NCBI GenBank assembly: GCA_963693085.1
Contig: OY856413.1
Coordinates: 748,627,556 to 748,691,555, forward strand
DNA: 64,000 nt
Reading direction: 5' to 3'
From: Alisma plantago-aquatica
Lineage: Eukaryota; Streptophyta; Magnoliopsida; Alismatales; Alismataceae
Positions 46,056 through 58,883 of the stretch are shown one piece after another. The position numbers were made by a program, and so were the translations under genes. Numbering within the stretch: the first letter of the stretch is position 1; the number at the start of each line of letters is the position of its first letter. Under the pieces are notes generated by a model. It did no database searches. It had not been told where the DNA came from and was given only the letters and a program-made list of their open reading frames with translations.

Positions 46056-49000
46056 ATTGAGAAGATGTTGCAGTCGCAACAAACTATGATAGAGAATCAA
46101 CAAGCCCACCAGAAGGCTGTCAAATCTCAACTTGCTCAACTTTCATCTAACCTCAAGCCGCCTTCTGGAGCTTTTACTGGCCAACCAGAGAACAATCCTA
46201 AACATCTAGAGCAACTGAAGGCTGTCACCACCAGGTATGGAAAAGACTATTTTGATCCTCCTGTCAAGACACCTGTGGTAGTTATGGACAGTGATGACTT
46301 TATGACTGCCCAAGACTCTATAGTACCTGAATCTCAACCGAAAGAACCGCCAACCACTGACAGGACAGACAAAGCAAGTTCTGAGAAACCTATTATTGCT
46401 GAAACAACAGAAACACCTGAACCGGTTGTACCTGTGTATAAGCCTCGTCCTCCTTTCCCAGATCGTTTGAAGTAGATGAAGCTTGATACTCATTTCAATA
46501 AGTTCAAGGAAGCAATGAAGAAGCTTCATGTTGATATTCCCTTTCTGGATGCGCTGGCTGAGATACCGGCCTAGACGAACTACTTAAAGTCTCTCCCCAT
46601 AAGGAAGTATATAACTGAAGAATACGAGACAGTCAAGTCAGAAACAACTACTTCCGACATTATTCAGAGCAAGATGCCAAAGAAGCAGAAAGACCCATGA
46701 TCCTTTGGGATTTCATGCCATATCGGTGACTCTTCATGTAAGAAGGGATTGGCCAATCTGGGTGCTAGCATCTCTATCATGCCACTTAGCCTTTGCAAGA
46801 GGCTAGGGTTTGAATAACTTCTCCCAACTGGCATGACCATACAGCTTGCAGACAATTCTATTACTCTTCCCTTGGGAATCATTGAGGATGTCCCAGTCAA
46901 GGTAGGAAAAGACTCATATGTCCCATGCAACTTTGTCATCATGGACATAAAAGAGGACTCCAGATACCCTCTAATCTTTGGTCATCCGTTCCTTGCCACT
47001 GCGAGAGCTCTTATTGATGTTGAGGCAGGAACCTTGCTCCTTAGACTAGGTAAAGAAACTCTCGAGTTCAAAGTTTTTGAAAGTATGCAAAGACCAAGCA
47101 TGCAAGAAGAGGATTATGAACAAGATGATCCTTTAGAAGTGGCTCTAACAAACCCATATGCTAATAATTCCATCGACGAACAAGTAAAAGATTGCGTTCT
47201 CCAACTTAATGCTGCAGAAGGAGATCCTGAAGCTAAATTTGAGGAACTCAAGGTTGTGAATGTTACCGAAGAGCCATGTGAGAAACCAGAACCCCCTGAA
47301 ATGATGCCCCTACCCGAGGGACTGAAGTACATGTTTCTAGATGATCTCAAGGTTTGTCCAGTTATCATAAATTCCGATCTAATGCCCAAATAAGAAGATA
47401 AACTCCTGAAAGAATTAAGGGAAAGAAGAAAAGCTATCGGCTATAAGATGAGTGATCTCACCGGGGTTAGTTAAGCAATTTACATGTACAAAATCCCTTT
47501 GGTGGAAGACCACAAGCCGACTGTTGAACATCAACGAAAGCTTAATCCAAATATGATAGAAGTAGTCCACCTTGAAGTTATTAAATTGCTCACTATGAGG
47601 ATCATCTATCCTATATCTGACTCACCATGGGTTAGTCCTGTACATGTTGTCCCAAAGAAAGGTGGCACTACTGTGATACAGAATGAAGATAATGAACTCA
47701 TCCCCACTCGAACAGTTACCAGGTGGAGGATGTGTATCAACTACAGGAAGTTAAACAAGGCCACACACAAGGATCATTTCCCGATGCCTTTTCTAGATCA
47801 AGTCTTAGAATGATTGGCTCACCAAGAATATTTTTACTATCTCAATGGTTACTCTAGATTCTACCAAATACCCATACATCCAGATGACCAAGAGAAGACA
47901 ACTTTCACTTTCCCCTTTGGAACATATGCCTTTAGAAGGATTCCGTTCGGGCTTTGCAATGCCCCTGCAACCTTCTGATGTTGCATGGTAGCCATATTCA
48001 CTGGTCTAACTGAAACTATTATGGAAGTCTTCATGGATGATTTTTCCGTGTATGGGGATTCGTACGACTCATGCATGAAACACCTCTCCCTGGTCCTCAA
48101 ATGATGTGAAGAAGCACATCTAGTGCTAAATTGGGAGAAGTGTCACTTTATGGTAAAAGAAGGCATTGTCCTCAACCATAGGTTCAACAATCGAGGAATT
48201 GAAGTAGACAAATCAAAGATCGAAGTGATTTCTAGACTTAGTATCCCAACCAATGTATGAGAGGTCCATGCATTTCTTGATCATGCAGACTTTTATAGAA
48301 GGTTCATAAAGGATTTCTCCAAGATAACCAAGCCTATGAAAAACTTATTGCTAAAGGACATTGATTTCCACTTTGATGAAGAATGCATCAAGAGTTTCAA
48401 CAATCTCAAGCATGCCCTTACGTTGACCCCAATCATCAGAGCTCTAGATTGGGAGCACCCATTTGAAATAATGTGTGATGCCAGTGATTACGCTGTTGGA
48501 GCTGTTTTGGGCCAATGTATAGAGAAGAAACATCATGTCATCTACTATGCATCTAAGACCCTTGACGAAGCTCAGAGGAATTATACAACTACCGAGAAGG
48601 AACTCTTAGCAGGTGTGTATGCCTTTGACAAGTTTAGATCCTACCTCATTGGTTCCAAAGTGATTGTCTACAATGATCACACTGCAATTCGTTACCTCTT
48701 AAAAAAGAAAGATGTGAAACCCAGGCTAATTAGATGGATTCTCCTCTTGCAAGAATTTGATCTTGAGATAAGAGATAATAAAGGAACATAGAATGTTGTG
48801 GCAGACCACTTGAGTCATATCCACACACTGGACATTAAGAAGATCCCTATTAATGACTCTCTTCCAGACGACCATCTCATGAAAGTCTCAGAAGCTACTC
48901 CTTGGTACTCGGATTATGTGAACTACCTTGTGGCCGGTGTCATCCACCCTGAATGCACCGGCAATGCACTGAATAAATTCATGCATGATGTGAGGCAATA

Positions 49001-50201
49001 TCACTGAGATGAGACATACCTCTTTAAGCTCAGTGCTGATGGTCTCTATAGACGTTGTATTGCTGAGGAAGAAGCTCAACTTGTTTTAAAGCAATGCCAC
49101 TCAGACCCTATTGGGGGTCATATGAGTTCTAAGAAAACTGCTTTGAAGGTTTTGCAATGTGGCTTCTTTTGGACAACCATATCCAAGGATGCCTACAACT
49201 TTGTTTTATCATGTGACAAATGCCAGAGGGTGGGTAACATAAGAAAAAGAGATGAGATGCCCCTCAAGCTTTGGTAGGAAATTGAGAATTTCGACGTTTG
49301 GGGAGTGGACTACATGGGCCCATTCCCATCCTCGCATGGATTCTACTACATTCTAGTTTTAGTGGATTATGTTTCTAAATGGGTAGAGGCCATACCAACC
49401 GTCACCAACGATTTGAAACATGTCATCAAAATGTTCAAAGATATTATATTTCCCCATTTTGGAGTCCCACGCACTGTGATATCTGACAGAGGTTCTCATT
49501 TTCTGGAAAGAAGCTTTGAAGCGTTGTTAACAAGATATGGTATAACACACAAGGTAGCTTCCCACTACCATCCACAAACAAGTGGACAGGTAGAGGTCTC
49601 TAACCGTCAACTCAAGGCTATCTTGGAAAAGACAGTAGGCCGCAACCGAAAGGATTGGTCAGTAAAAATCAATGATGCTTTATGGGCCTACATAACTACT
49701 TTCAAAACTCCTCTTGGAACAACACCTTTCCGATTGATATATGGGAAATCATGTCACCTGCCCGTAGAAATTGAACACAAAGCTTGGTGGGCATTCAAAC
49801 AATTGAATTTTGACATGAAGAAAGATGGCCAAGCCAGGATTCTACAACTTCAGGACCTGGATGAGCTCCGAAGGAAAACTTATGAGAATGCTCGAATCTA
49901 CAAAGAACGCATAAAGTTATGGCATGATGACCATCTGAAAAGGAAAGATATTCAAGTGGGAGACCAAGTTCTATTATTCAACTCCAGACTGAGATTGTTC
50001 CAAGGGAAACTTCGTTCTCGCTAGTCTGGACCATACACTGTGATGAGAATCTACCCACATGGTGCTTTCGTTTTATGGAGTGAAAATTCAGGAGAATTTG
50101 TGGCAAATGGCCAACGCTTGAAGAGATATTTCACCACAAATGACACAAGCACTGAAGCAATGATGGATCTGACCAAACTTGATTATCTGCCCAAAAATTG
50201 A
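46056..50201 (+). pseudogene. pol of element A: protease, reverse transcriptase, RNase H, integrase
   Basis: Order: Gln-rich linker and Pro-rich stretch (46,056-46,475), aspartic protease (46,700-47,090), reverse transcriptase (47,484-48,300), RNase H (48,440-48,800), integrase (49,060-50,201). The protease site reads ANLGASISIMP where the family has a D before LGAS. RT has WVSPVHVVPKKGG and FMDDFSVYG. RNase H has [18 protein letters not shown] and [13 protein letters not shown]. Integrase keeps the zinc-binding H/C set (CHSDPIGGHMS, CDKCQRVGNI) and the D-D-E triad ([26 protein letters not shown]). More than a dozen in-frame stops break it; most sit where Arg (CGA) or Trp (TGG) is expected, as TGA or TAG. 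The last 239-codon frame (49,305-50,024) is the longest intact piece. Confidence 0.92.
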
Positions 50202-51654
50202 AGGTTTCACGTCGAGCCATCGATGTAAAATAAAGGCGCTTGTCAGGAGGCAACCTGATCCTTAACTTTTTTATTTTTAGTTTTGAATTAGAAAATTTTG
50301 CCCCCAGTAGATAATGCATTGCAAGATGCAATATTAAGTTCTGATAGTTTTCATTTTTGAGATTTCATATGGAGGACACATTGTTGAGAGGAATGCAACC
50401 ACATTTGGTGGTCCAACCGACACGAATTTTCCCCTCCATCTCGGATTTAGAGTTTGCTCGGGAAGAGAAAATTTCTAAGTTCGGGGTGGAGGGTGGGTGG
50501 TACGTACTTTACTTTCCACCCGCTCCTATCTGTTTCAGACTTAATATTTCATCTTTGCAGTTTTGATCAAAATTTTCAAAAGTTTTCAAGTTTTCAAAGT
50601 AGTTCTGTATAGAAACTTGATGAAGTTTTGACGCTTTTTTTTTCTTTCAATCAAAGCCTTTACCTAGCTGGCTATCCTATTTTTCCATGCAATTACGAAT
50701 CAGTTTTACCGACCTTATTCAAAGAAAAGCCTTAAGAGGGCCATTTTCTGAAACTAGCCAATGGATTGAAATCATCTTGTGAAGCCTATGAATCCTAACA
50801 TCATGTTCAGTAAAAATGGCAAGTATCTATTGAATTGAGAGGGATCAAACACATTGTGCTTCCTAACTGACTAGTGGAACAATAGCATGGAATCTCCACC
50901 AGATCCCCATCAAGTCATTATTTGAGCAGAGTACAATAAGGAGAACAACTCGGTGCACTGAATTGTAAATCAAGTTGCATTCTGATCTGAACTCTCTTCT
51001 ACACTTCTTCTATCATCTTCTTACCCCTCCATCCATTAAAAAGAAACAAATAGCCAAAATAGTGCCAACCCCTAAGTTCGGGGTGGCACATCACCCTCCT
51101 CTATATCTACTTCTTCCATACCGCTTGTTATGTAAAAGGGCGTATCACCATAATAAATAAGAAAAGATGCCAATGCGCACACAAAAAAAATGCAATCTCG
51201 AGTCGAATAGAGGAAAAATTCGCACAAAAAAATATGCAATTAATGTAATTGCAACCACATAATAAAAATCTTGAGTCGAATAGAGGAGAGATATACAACT
51301 TCCTTCCATACCACCCTTCACTCCCTTTTCCAACTAATGGCACAATGAATGCCTCCCTTATCTTGAAAAGCACCAGTGTCAGATCAGGTGCACACTTGTT
51401 GTTCTACGGGTATCTCTGGACTCTTATGAAACTCTTAGAAATACTTGCTATTGGAAAAAGTGGGGAGGAAGTGATTTTGAGAAACAAACTTGGGAATGAA
51501 GATATGGTAAGATGTGTTCTGTGATCTTAGGATGTTGAGATGCTTAGTCATACAAAGCAAAATGGAAACAATCGTGATGTGAAGATGAGGCAATCACACG
51601 AGTTGAATTTATTCATTTGGTGACTGTTTCAGATTTTATGTTACTCGAGGATGA
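50202..51654 (+). other. Non-coding 3' region of element A
   Basis: No frame of substance. AGGCGCTTGTCAGGAGGCAA and CCTGATCC at 50,234-50,261 form a short stem-loop; a similar GCGCTT..GGGAGGCAACCC block is common after pol in plant gypsy elements. The word TAAGTTCGGGGTGG recurs at ~50,477 and ~51,072, resembling the polypurine tract before the 3' LTR. Confidence 0.5.
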
Positions 51655-51678
51655 GCAACGTTTAAGTTCGAGGTGTTT
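51655..51678 (+). promoter_or_regulatory. Polypurine-tract region of element A
   Basis: AACGTTTAAGTTCGAGGTGT directly precedes the 3' LTR start at 51,679, after GAGGATGAGC. The tract is interrupted (TTCGAGG) compared with the earlier TTCGGGG copies. Confidence 0.5.
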
Positions 51679-51953
51679 TGATGAATGCATATTCATATTA
51701 GTTTCAATTGCCATCTTTGGCCCAGTTTTTCACCGAAAGCTCACATTCACCCCTTTGAATATGCCCATATACAATTTTCCTCAGTTCCATATCATTATCT
51801 ATAGTATTGATCAAATCTATTCGTCTCCATTGTAGGATTGAACATCACACTATGTGTGCCAGTGTAGGAGGTGTAGGGGACAGTGGTCCCTCTAACTAAC
51901 TAGCGGGCCGCAGAAACTTTTGATAATTTGTACCCCTTTTCGACGGCCAGTTC
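51679..51953 (+). repeat. 3' LTR of element A, left piece
   Basis: Matches 42,422-42,692 of the 5' LTR from TGATGAATGC to GGCCAGTTC, then is broken by the insertion. Confidence 0.93.
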
Positions 51954-54094
51954 TTTGGCGTACAGATCACAAAACAAGATCTACTTAAGTAGAAACGTTC
52001 GTTAGCAGCGGATTACCGAAAATCACTAAAAATTAAAACCATTTTACGGAGAGGTCCACACATAGGAAAACTCTTTCATAAAGAACTGAAGTAATTTGAT
52101 TACATACTAGTTCACAAGTACATGTCTTGTATCATCTTTTTCTGAGAATTACAAGCTTCAACTGCCCTGTTAAACTAAATACAGGCAGTATAAAATTTTG
52201 AGGCACTAAGCTAAAATTTCAAAAGCACTAACTATTACTCTGAGGACCTGAGAGTACAGAGACGCCACATAGGACTTTCTATACATATATACAAGATATG
52301 ACAGCCAGTGTTTCCACCTGAGAAATCACTGCCGTTCTCTTCTACTGCTGCTGTTGCTATCCTTCACCGATTGAAAGATTCCTGCCTCCTCGTCCGCGTC
52401 CACCTAAAAATGTGGATCCCACGGGGGTGAGACAATTGTAAAATCGCCCCAGCGAGAGATATAACTCTCCGCCAAAACATTATTATTGTAGTTTAATTGA
52501 ATAAAACTATGCAGAGGAATTATATATTCAACAACAGGTAGATCAATGTCTAAATAGATTAGGCAATATACTTATTCAAAGTATTTCAGCTATAACTTGA
52601 TAAAGCAACATGATTCTTATTCAATGAGGAATTAAAGTACATGTATAACATTTATCCTTCTGGGATATGTTAAACAGAGTAATATCAACCTTCTCGGTCA
52701 GCACGAGATTATATGGCAAAAACATAATGTGTCAAACTACACTTAGCATGCTAGAGTATATTTACATTTTCGCTGTAGAGTTAAAGTCGTAGCATATACT
52801 CTCTTCAAGCTTAGATCACATAGCTAATGTCTGGTATTGTTTTGTGGAGTTATGGCCTGTAGCCATACTCTTTTTAGGGTTATGGCACACAACCTATCAT
52901 GTACATGGATGATAACACACAGTCATCCCTACGGGGCATAAAGATATAATTACTCAATTACCCTCACATATTTAGAAATATACATTCCGAGTTTAACTTG
53001 TTTCACCATCAAGATTATAGAACATGGGTATTCAAACCCTCAATTCATCATAGAATACTTGTTACCACTTATTAGGTAACTCAATATCTTCAGGTCATCT
53101 GACCAAGGTAATCATGATTCTTGCTACACAAGCATTCTACATGGCTCACAAAGCTCATTTCACCTCTTGATACCTCTTAGGAGTCAACAAGGCATATTAT
53201 GGATCATTAACAACTTTAATAAAAGAAACATCATAGCTCATACCTGGCTATGCTCATCTTCTCATGATACCTGCATGATTAATACTTCATGATAAAAGTT
53301 ATAGTGCTTACACATCAGCACCATGCAACACAAATTAATATCACTATTCCCTTTTTAGGGTTAGGATTTCTCTTACATATCATCACCCTCCAATAGGGTT
53401 TTCCATAAATAACCATTTAGGTTCTCAAGATCATATTATTAATGATCAAGCCCTTTTTCATTGCTTCACACAGCTAGGAGCCAACATTGATAACATAAGC
53501 ATTTAATTATGCTTAATTATTCTCATTACTCATCATTGAATGAATTATCAACACAAGATATAAGTTCCTCTTTCAACTTTACCAAAATATGATTGCATCA
53601 TACTTTATTGATTTGGATTAACCTTTTCATAGTGCATGTTAACCTACACTTATCAAAGTGCATTACATCTCAATGTAACAACTGACATGACACACTTCAT
53701 GTGTTACATCCAAGTATATTTGGATTTAAAATACATCAAGATGTATCAATCTTAAGGTGCTGGATGTGATATCTATCATATCTTGATGTATCACTTCCCT
53801 CGTCACCTTTATCTTAATTGAATTCATCCACTTAGCTTGTATTAGGGTATTTCCCATCCTAATACGTTACGCATCAGCTCATCACATTTATTATGTAATG
53901 TAATGGTCATAAGTCACTTATTTTGGATATACAACCATTGCCAATGATATGGACTCATCTTTGAGTTAGGAATTATTGATATAAAGATATCCATGATCAA
54001 CCTCTTTAGGTGTTTCACTTGTCAATATATTAATCACTATTCCATTATTAGGAATAGGGGTTTTCCATCTTAATAAATTAAGATTCACATAACA

Positions 54095-54260
54095 TCTCCC
54101 CATATATGGGTTTCACATAGCTTTACCCATAATTAGGGTTTCACATGACATCCTTTTATATCAGGGTTTCACATAGATCACCTGAAATTAGGGTTTCACA
54201 TCACATCACCCAGTGTTAGGGCTTCACATAGCATTGCCCTAAATTAGGATTGGGATTCAT
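54095..54260. repeat. Tandem ~32-bp units with ATTAGGGTTTCACAT
   Basis: Five to six units of the form AATTAGGGTTTCACATAGC with varying fillers. It is the reverse complement of the ATGTGAAACCCTAAT units at 19,160-19,440 inside the CACTA element. Confidence 0.8.
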
Positions 54261-54609
54261 CAACCTTCTCAATTTGGGTGTCATGATCTCTTTACCTAGG
54301 ATCATACCCTAATTACATACCCTATTCATGTTGAAAGTGTTGAGGTTTAACCATTACATGATTTCCATTCATGTAGGAATTCCTCTCTCTTTCATCCTCT
54401 CTAGGATGTCAATTACTACAATGTTAATTAGATTAGGTCCAATCAACTTGAATAAAGGGTTGTCACAACATATTAAGTCATTACTTTCATAAGCATCAAG
54501 AGTTAACCACTCAAAAAGGCACTAATTACCCTAGTACCTCAAAGGTACAACCATTGTAATCACCTTTGTTTTACGTCATTAATAATCAAGTAGTTAATTG
54601 ACCTTTAAT

Positions 54610-55665
54610 CATATTAGGTGCCCAAATGGTTTGACCAATTGAACCTCAAATGGTCTTAGTTACTTAGACCCCAAACGGTCTTGGTCACACAAACCTTAAA
54701 TGGTTTGAAACCTTTTAGGCAAAATAATAATGAAACTGTATGGACAATTCACACTTGAAACCACTTGGGTCTCCAAAAGGTTTGAGACCGTTTGGTCTCA
54801 AACGGTCTTGAGACCATTTGATACCAAATGGTCTTGAGACCGTTTGGTCCAAACTCTCTCAAAATCGAATGGACCAAAAAGGTCTTCCATCACTTAATCA
54901 ATTCAGGGTTTCAATCATTGAACCATCTATCAATTGGACCACTAATTTATTATTCAATTGAACCATTGAATCACCCTTCAATTGGACCTTCAATTAGGGT
55001 TTTGAACCCAATTGAACTAGGGTTTATAACCAAGAAACCATCAATTAGAGTTTTGAAATTGAGGAACCATCAATGGTTGACATTGTGGAACTAATTCAAT
55101 TGAAATCATTAGATCATCATCAAACCATGACATGACCTGACCTCAAACGGTCTTAAAGTTGTTTGGATGACATACAAACGGTCTTGAGACCGTTTGACTC
55201 ATCCCATCATTGAAATTTGTGAAATTTAGTTCAGGTTTGCATCATTGAATCAATCATCAATTGAGCCATCGATTGTATTTCAATTTGAAATCACTGGATC
55301 TTCAACCATCCAATCATACTCAACCACAGACTTCCAAACGGTCTTGGTTGACCTCCAAACGGTCTTGAGACCATTTGGGTGACCTCCAAACGGTATTGAG
55401 ACCGTTTGGGTTAGTCAACCCAAAAATTAAATCAATCAATTGAGAATTTCAGCACTCAACCCGATTAGGGTTTGATACTTGATGGACCTTTAACTGATGA
55501 ACCCTTTGAAACCAATCAATTGGATTTAATGGGTTATCAACCATCAACATAAGCATATGAAATCCAAATTGTCAATTGTGTTCAACTATTCCAAATGGTT
55601 TTGAAACTGTTTGGTTTCAAACGGTTTGATGAAACCGTTTGGCTAACTATATTGAAACCAATTGA
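54610..55665. repeat. Dispersed array of AAACGGTCTTGAGACCGTTT palindromes
   Basis: About fifteen whole or half copies. Perfect or near-perfect examples lie at ~54,795, ~55,178 and ~55,390, with variants such as CAAATGGTCTTGAGACC. Spacing is irregular (20-150 bases). AATTGAACCATCAATT-type words lie between them. No coding frame fits. Confidence 0.85.
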
Positions 55666-56523
55666 ACTCAAATTTTGAAACTGTTTGCAATAGATATTTG
55701 TGAAGGAGTGTGCTTATGATGATGTCATCATCATCAAGCTATAAACCCACGAAGCTTTCTGTCATTTCCATGGTCATTTCATCAATCATTCAAATAAAAT
55801 TTCGAGAATAAAGAAGGAATCTACAATTGATAAAGATATGGAATCAATAACAAAGTTCAAGGGTTCAAGTTATATAACCCACCTTCAACTGAGCTTCAAA
55901 GCTTCAACCTCCACATATTTAATGGTGAAAGATACACCTTTCACTATCCCAAGCTCGTCCTTAAGCTTTGAGTGAAAAGGAATGGCTAGAATTGAAGATG
56001 GAATGGAGATAAGAAGAAATCATGCATTGATTTTCGATTTCCACCATGGAATCATGGTTGAAAGTGATTAAGGAGCTTACCTACAGGTTGGAGTTCGTCC
56101 TCCTGTTTCTCCTTAGCTCCCTTGTGCTCGACCAAGGCAAGGAGAGAAAGGAAATCCGAAAAAGAGTCCTTATGTGGGTGGAAAATGGGATATGTATATG
56201 AAAATTCAATGAGAGAGAGTCTTTTAACAATCCTTTAATTTCTTAAATTGATACCTCATCTCCCCCTCAACTCCTTGACCATGAAGCCATCCTCTTCTCC
56301 TTTGAATTCCTCTTCATTATCCAATAATTAAAGGAAAATAAATTAAGCACCTTAATGCATATAATACTAATATCCAAAATTGAGTGGATATTACTTTTCC
56401 TTTTACTAATATGAGTGGATCCTTCACCTCCTTAGGATATTTTCGGTCCATTGCAAAGAATTTGGATGTCCTTTCATTATAGTATTTCAACCAACATATT
56501 TTTGGTTGAAGGGCACTTCAATA

Positions 56524-56562
56524 TATATATATATATATATACATACATATATATATATATTT
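56524..56562. repeat. TA microsatellite with one ACATACAT interruption
   Basis: Runs of TA broken by ACATACATA in the middle. Confidence 0.95.
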
Positions 56563-57105
56563 GCATTAAATCGAAATAAAGTTCCAATTATGCTTAAATA
56601 TTGATTATTTTAATATCAAGATTCTATCTCTTCCAAAATGATTCAAATGAAGTGCCCCTCTCAAATTATTTTCTCTACATGATGCCAAGAATCATGAGGG
56701 ACCCTATTGAAGTGGTATTTTGCATATTAAACCCTAGGTTTTGGGTAAATTGCACATTACACCAAAACTAGGTTTTAATGCACAAAGATCGCTTAGCAAG
56801 CTCTATCTTGGTGCTCAAGCTTGTGGAAGCCATACCACTGCATCATACTCATTCCTATGATGCTTCAACATCAGAGGAACATTTTATCATGTACAATTTG
56901 CAAGTTAACCCCTCAACTTGGGTAATTTGCACTTTAGTACAAAACTAATAAAACATTATTTCAAAATTATTAAAAAAGAACTAAAATTGAAATATAAGTT
57001 CTTTTTGAGCCTTAATTACTTTTTAAAAGATAAGAGCAAGCATATAATCAACTTTATTAAGCAAAACATCTAGGTTTAAGCATAACCCAGGTCAGTGATG
57101 TTACA

Positions 57106-58878
57106 AGTTCCTTCATCAGAATGCATCCTCATCGGTCAGAGGATTCATCAACGCAGGCCATTTGACCCTCACAAATAGCCCCCCTGTGGGGGTGGGTTTG
57201 ATCCATGATGATCACGACCGCGATCCCAAAGAAGAACCGCGACCGCAATCCCAAAAAAGGACCCCGACCGCGATCCCAAAGAAGGACTGCGACCGTGATC
57301 CCAAAGAAGGACCGTGACCGTGGTCCCAAAGGAGACATCACGACCTGACCATGGACCACGATCGCGATCCGGCTGCACCTCGACCGGAGGTTGGACCACA
57401 AAATCAAAAGATCATGACTTTGCACCACACCGCGATCAAGGTCTAAAGTAGCTCAACCACGATCATGATCGAGACACGCCCACATGACCATGACCGAGGA
57501 ACGCGAAACTCACCTCGACTATGGCTAAGAAGAGAAGGTCTGCGACCGCGACCAAGACACCTTGACCGCAACCAAGAAGATAACCGTGACCGTGGAGTTA
57601 AGCGAGTGGCCTGCACCTATAATAGGCCACCCACCCAACCTGTCAAATCATCAACTCCAGACGCTGCTAGGCTGCCGCTTTGTGCCCAACCTAGGGAGTA
57701 TGATATCCATAGCCAAGAGCCAACCTCTGTGGTGTTCTTGCGCCTCCATTCATCTAGATCCAAGGTGGAAACCCAGATCTACAACCATCCATCTACGTCT
57801 TGAACGCTTGCATACGCCATCACGTCCATGAGCTTCTCCTCCTGTTGTGAGCAAGGAGCACAAGAAGAGAAGGAAGATGGAGAGAGAAGATCGACCCCGT
57901 CTACCATGGTGTTCTTCCCTCCTCATCCAGATATGCCCCGACATTGTGTAGAAGACCATCTCTCCACCTAGATGCAATCATCTTCTTCACCATGACCATG
58001 GCGGAATCTTCCCTCTCTCTTGTTCTTTTTGTTTCTCTCACCATGAGCAAGTAGTTTCCTTTTGCTGGGGTGCGGGGACTAGCCCCGCTGCTCATGCTTA
58101 CATGTCCTTTTATTAAACATTCCATGACTTGTATATAACTTTTCATTTCATTTTTAATCCTTTTGATGTGTGCTTGTGGATTGATCACCTGCTTGCATGA
58201 TTTATTTTGTTCCTATGTTACAAGAACCTCAATACGTAGGTTTTGAATGACGATTAACGCAGTTGACTCCCTGACGAGAACTTCTGATGGGATTCCCTGA
58301 ACTTGTAAGTGTGTGATCCGTGAGGGGACGAGACATCTAGCCCACAGTGATGCTTCTGTGCGCCTAACACCCGTATGGGGGGCCCCACAACTTTAGTTGG
58401 ATATCTGTATCTTCAGAGTTGTAAGTGTGTGATTTGTATGGCGACGAGACATCTGATGCCTAAGGTGATGCTTACACAAGCCTAACGTCCGTATGGAGGG
58501 TTTACAACAGCTCCACTTGGATGGTTATATCTAGTCTGGATGTGTGTGTTTGGATATGTTTGCATGTGTAGCGGTGGTGAAACCCCGTTCCACCTCAGTG
58601 ATTCCCATTATTAATCTTTAATCAACTTATAATCCTACTCTTTACTTTCCTGCAAGTAGTTTAATCCAAATCAATCAACTCTCATCATAAATATTAGTCT
58701 TAATTCAACTAGATTCGACTAGTAAGATTCTTAAAAACATTGTCCTTTGGGATTCAGTCCTTAACTATACTGCGATAAGACCCGTCCGCTTGCGGGTGGT
58801 ATTATTGCACAAGGTTTTGGTAAAAACTCAGGGATTTCAGCCCTGGGTGAGTTTGTTAGTGCAGTAAAAACCAGATCA
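57106..58878 (+). repeat. 3' LTR of element A, right piece
   Basis: Continues the 5' LTR match from AGTTCCTTCATCAGAATGC to CCAGATCA. It is ~70 bases longer than the matching part of the 5' LTR because the GACCGCGATCCCAAAGAAGG unit is present about five times (57,204-57,345) instead of two. Confidence 0.93.
57204..57345 (+). repeat. LTR minisatellite, ~5 units of 24-27 bp
   Basis: Units GACCGCGATCCCAAAGAAGGAC with small changes. The 5' LTR has two at 42,807-42,860. Confidence 0.85.
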
Positions 58879-58883
58879 TGCCC

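Larger units (their letters stand above)
51954..57105 (-). mobile_element. 5.15 kb non-coding insertion, probable solo LTR
   Basis: AGTTC flanks it (51,949-51,953 and 57,106-57,110), and the two sides together rebuild the element A LTR. On the minus strand it starts TGTAACATCACTGACCTGGG, the style of gypsy LTRs, and ends ...CTGTACGCCA(AA). No gag-pol, primer site or internal repeat pair is seen, so a solo LTR left by recombination is the best reading. It contains AAACGGTCTTGAGACCGTTT arrays (54.6-55.65 kb), GGGTTTCACAT repeats (54.1-54.25 kb) and a TA run (56,524-56,560). The non-canonical end (AA after CA) is unexplained. Confidence 0.75.
42422..58878 (+). mobile_element. Athila-like Ty3/gypsy element A, split by an insertion in its 3' LTR
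   Basis: TGCCC is duplicated at 42,417-42,421 and 58,879-58,883. The LTRs start TGATGAATGCATATTCAT and end ...CCACGTCA / ...CCAGATCA. The primer-binding site TAGCGCCGTTGCCGGGGA is the Athila type. Gag-pol runs on the plus strand at 44.57-50.20 kb with many stops. The 3' LTR is broken at 51,953/57,106 by a 5.15 kb insertion; without it the element would be ~11.3 kb. It lies in the antisense direction inside element B. Confidence 0.95.

Noticed and set aside
57129..57428. 99- and 76-codon minus-strand frames with repeated LLWDRGRG-like text
   Set aside because: They translate the LTR minisatellite. The repeat period is near a multiple of three, which leaves the frame open by chance.
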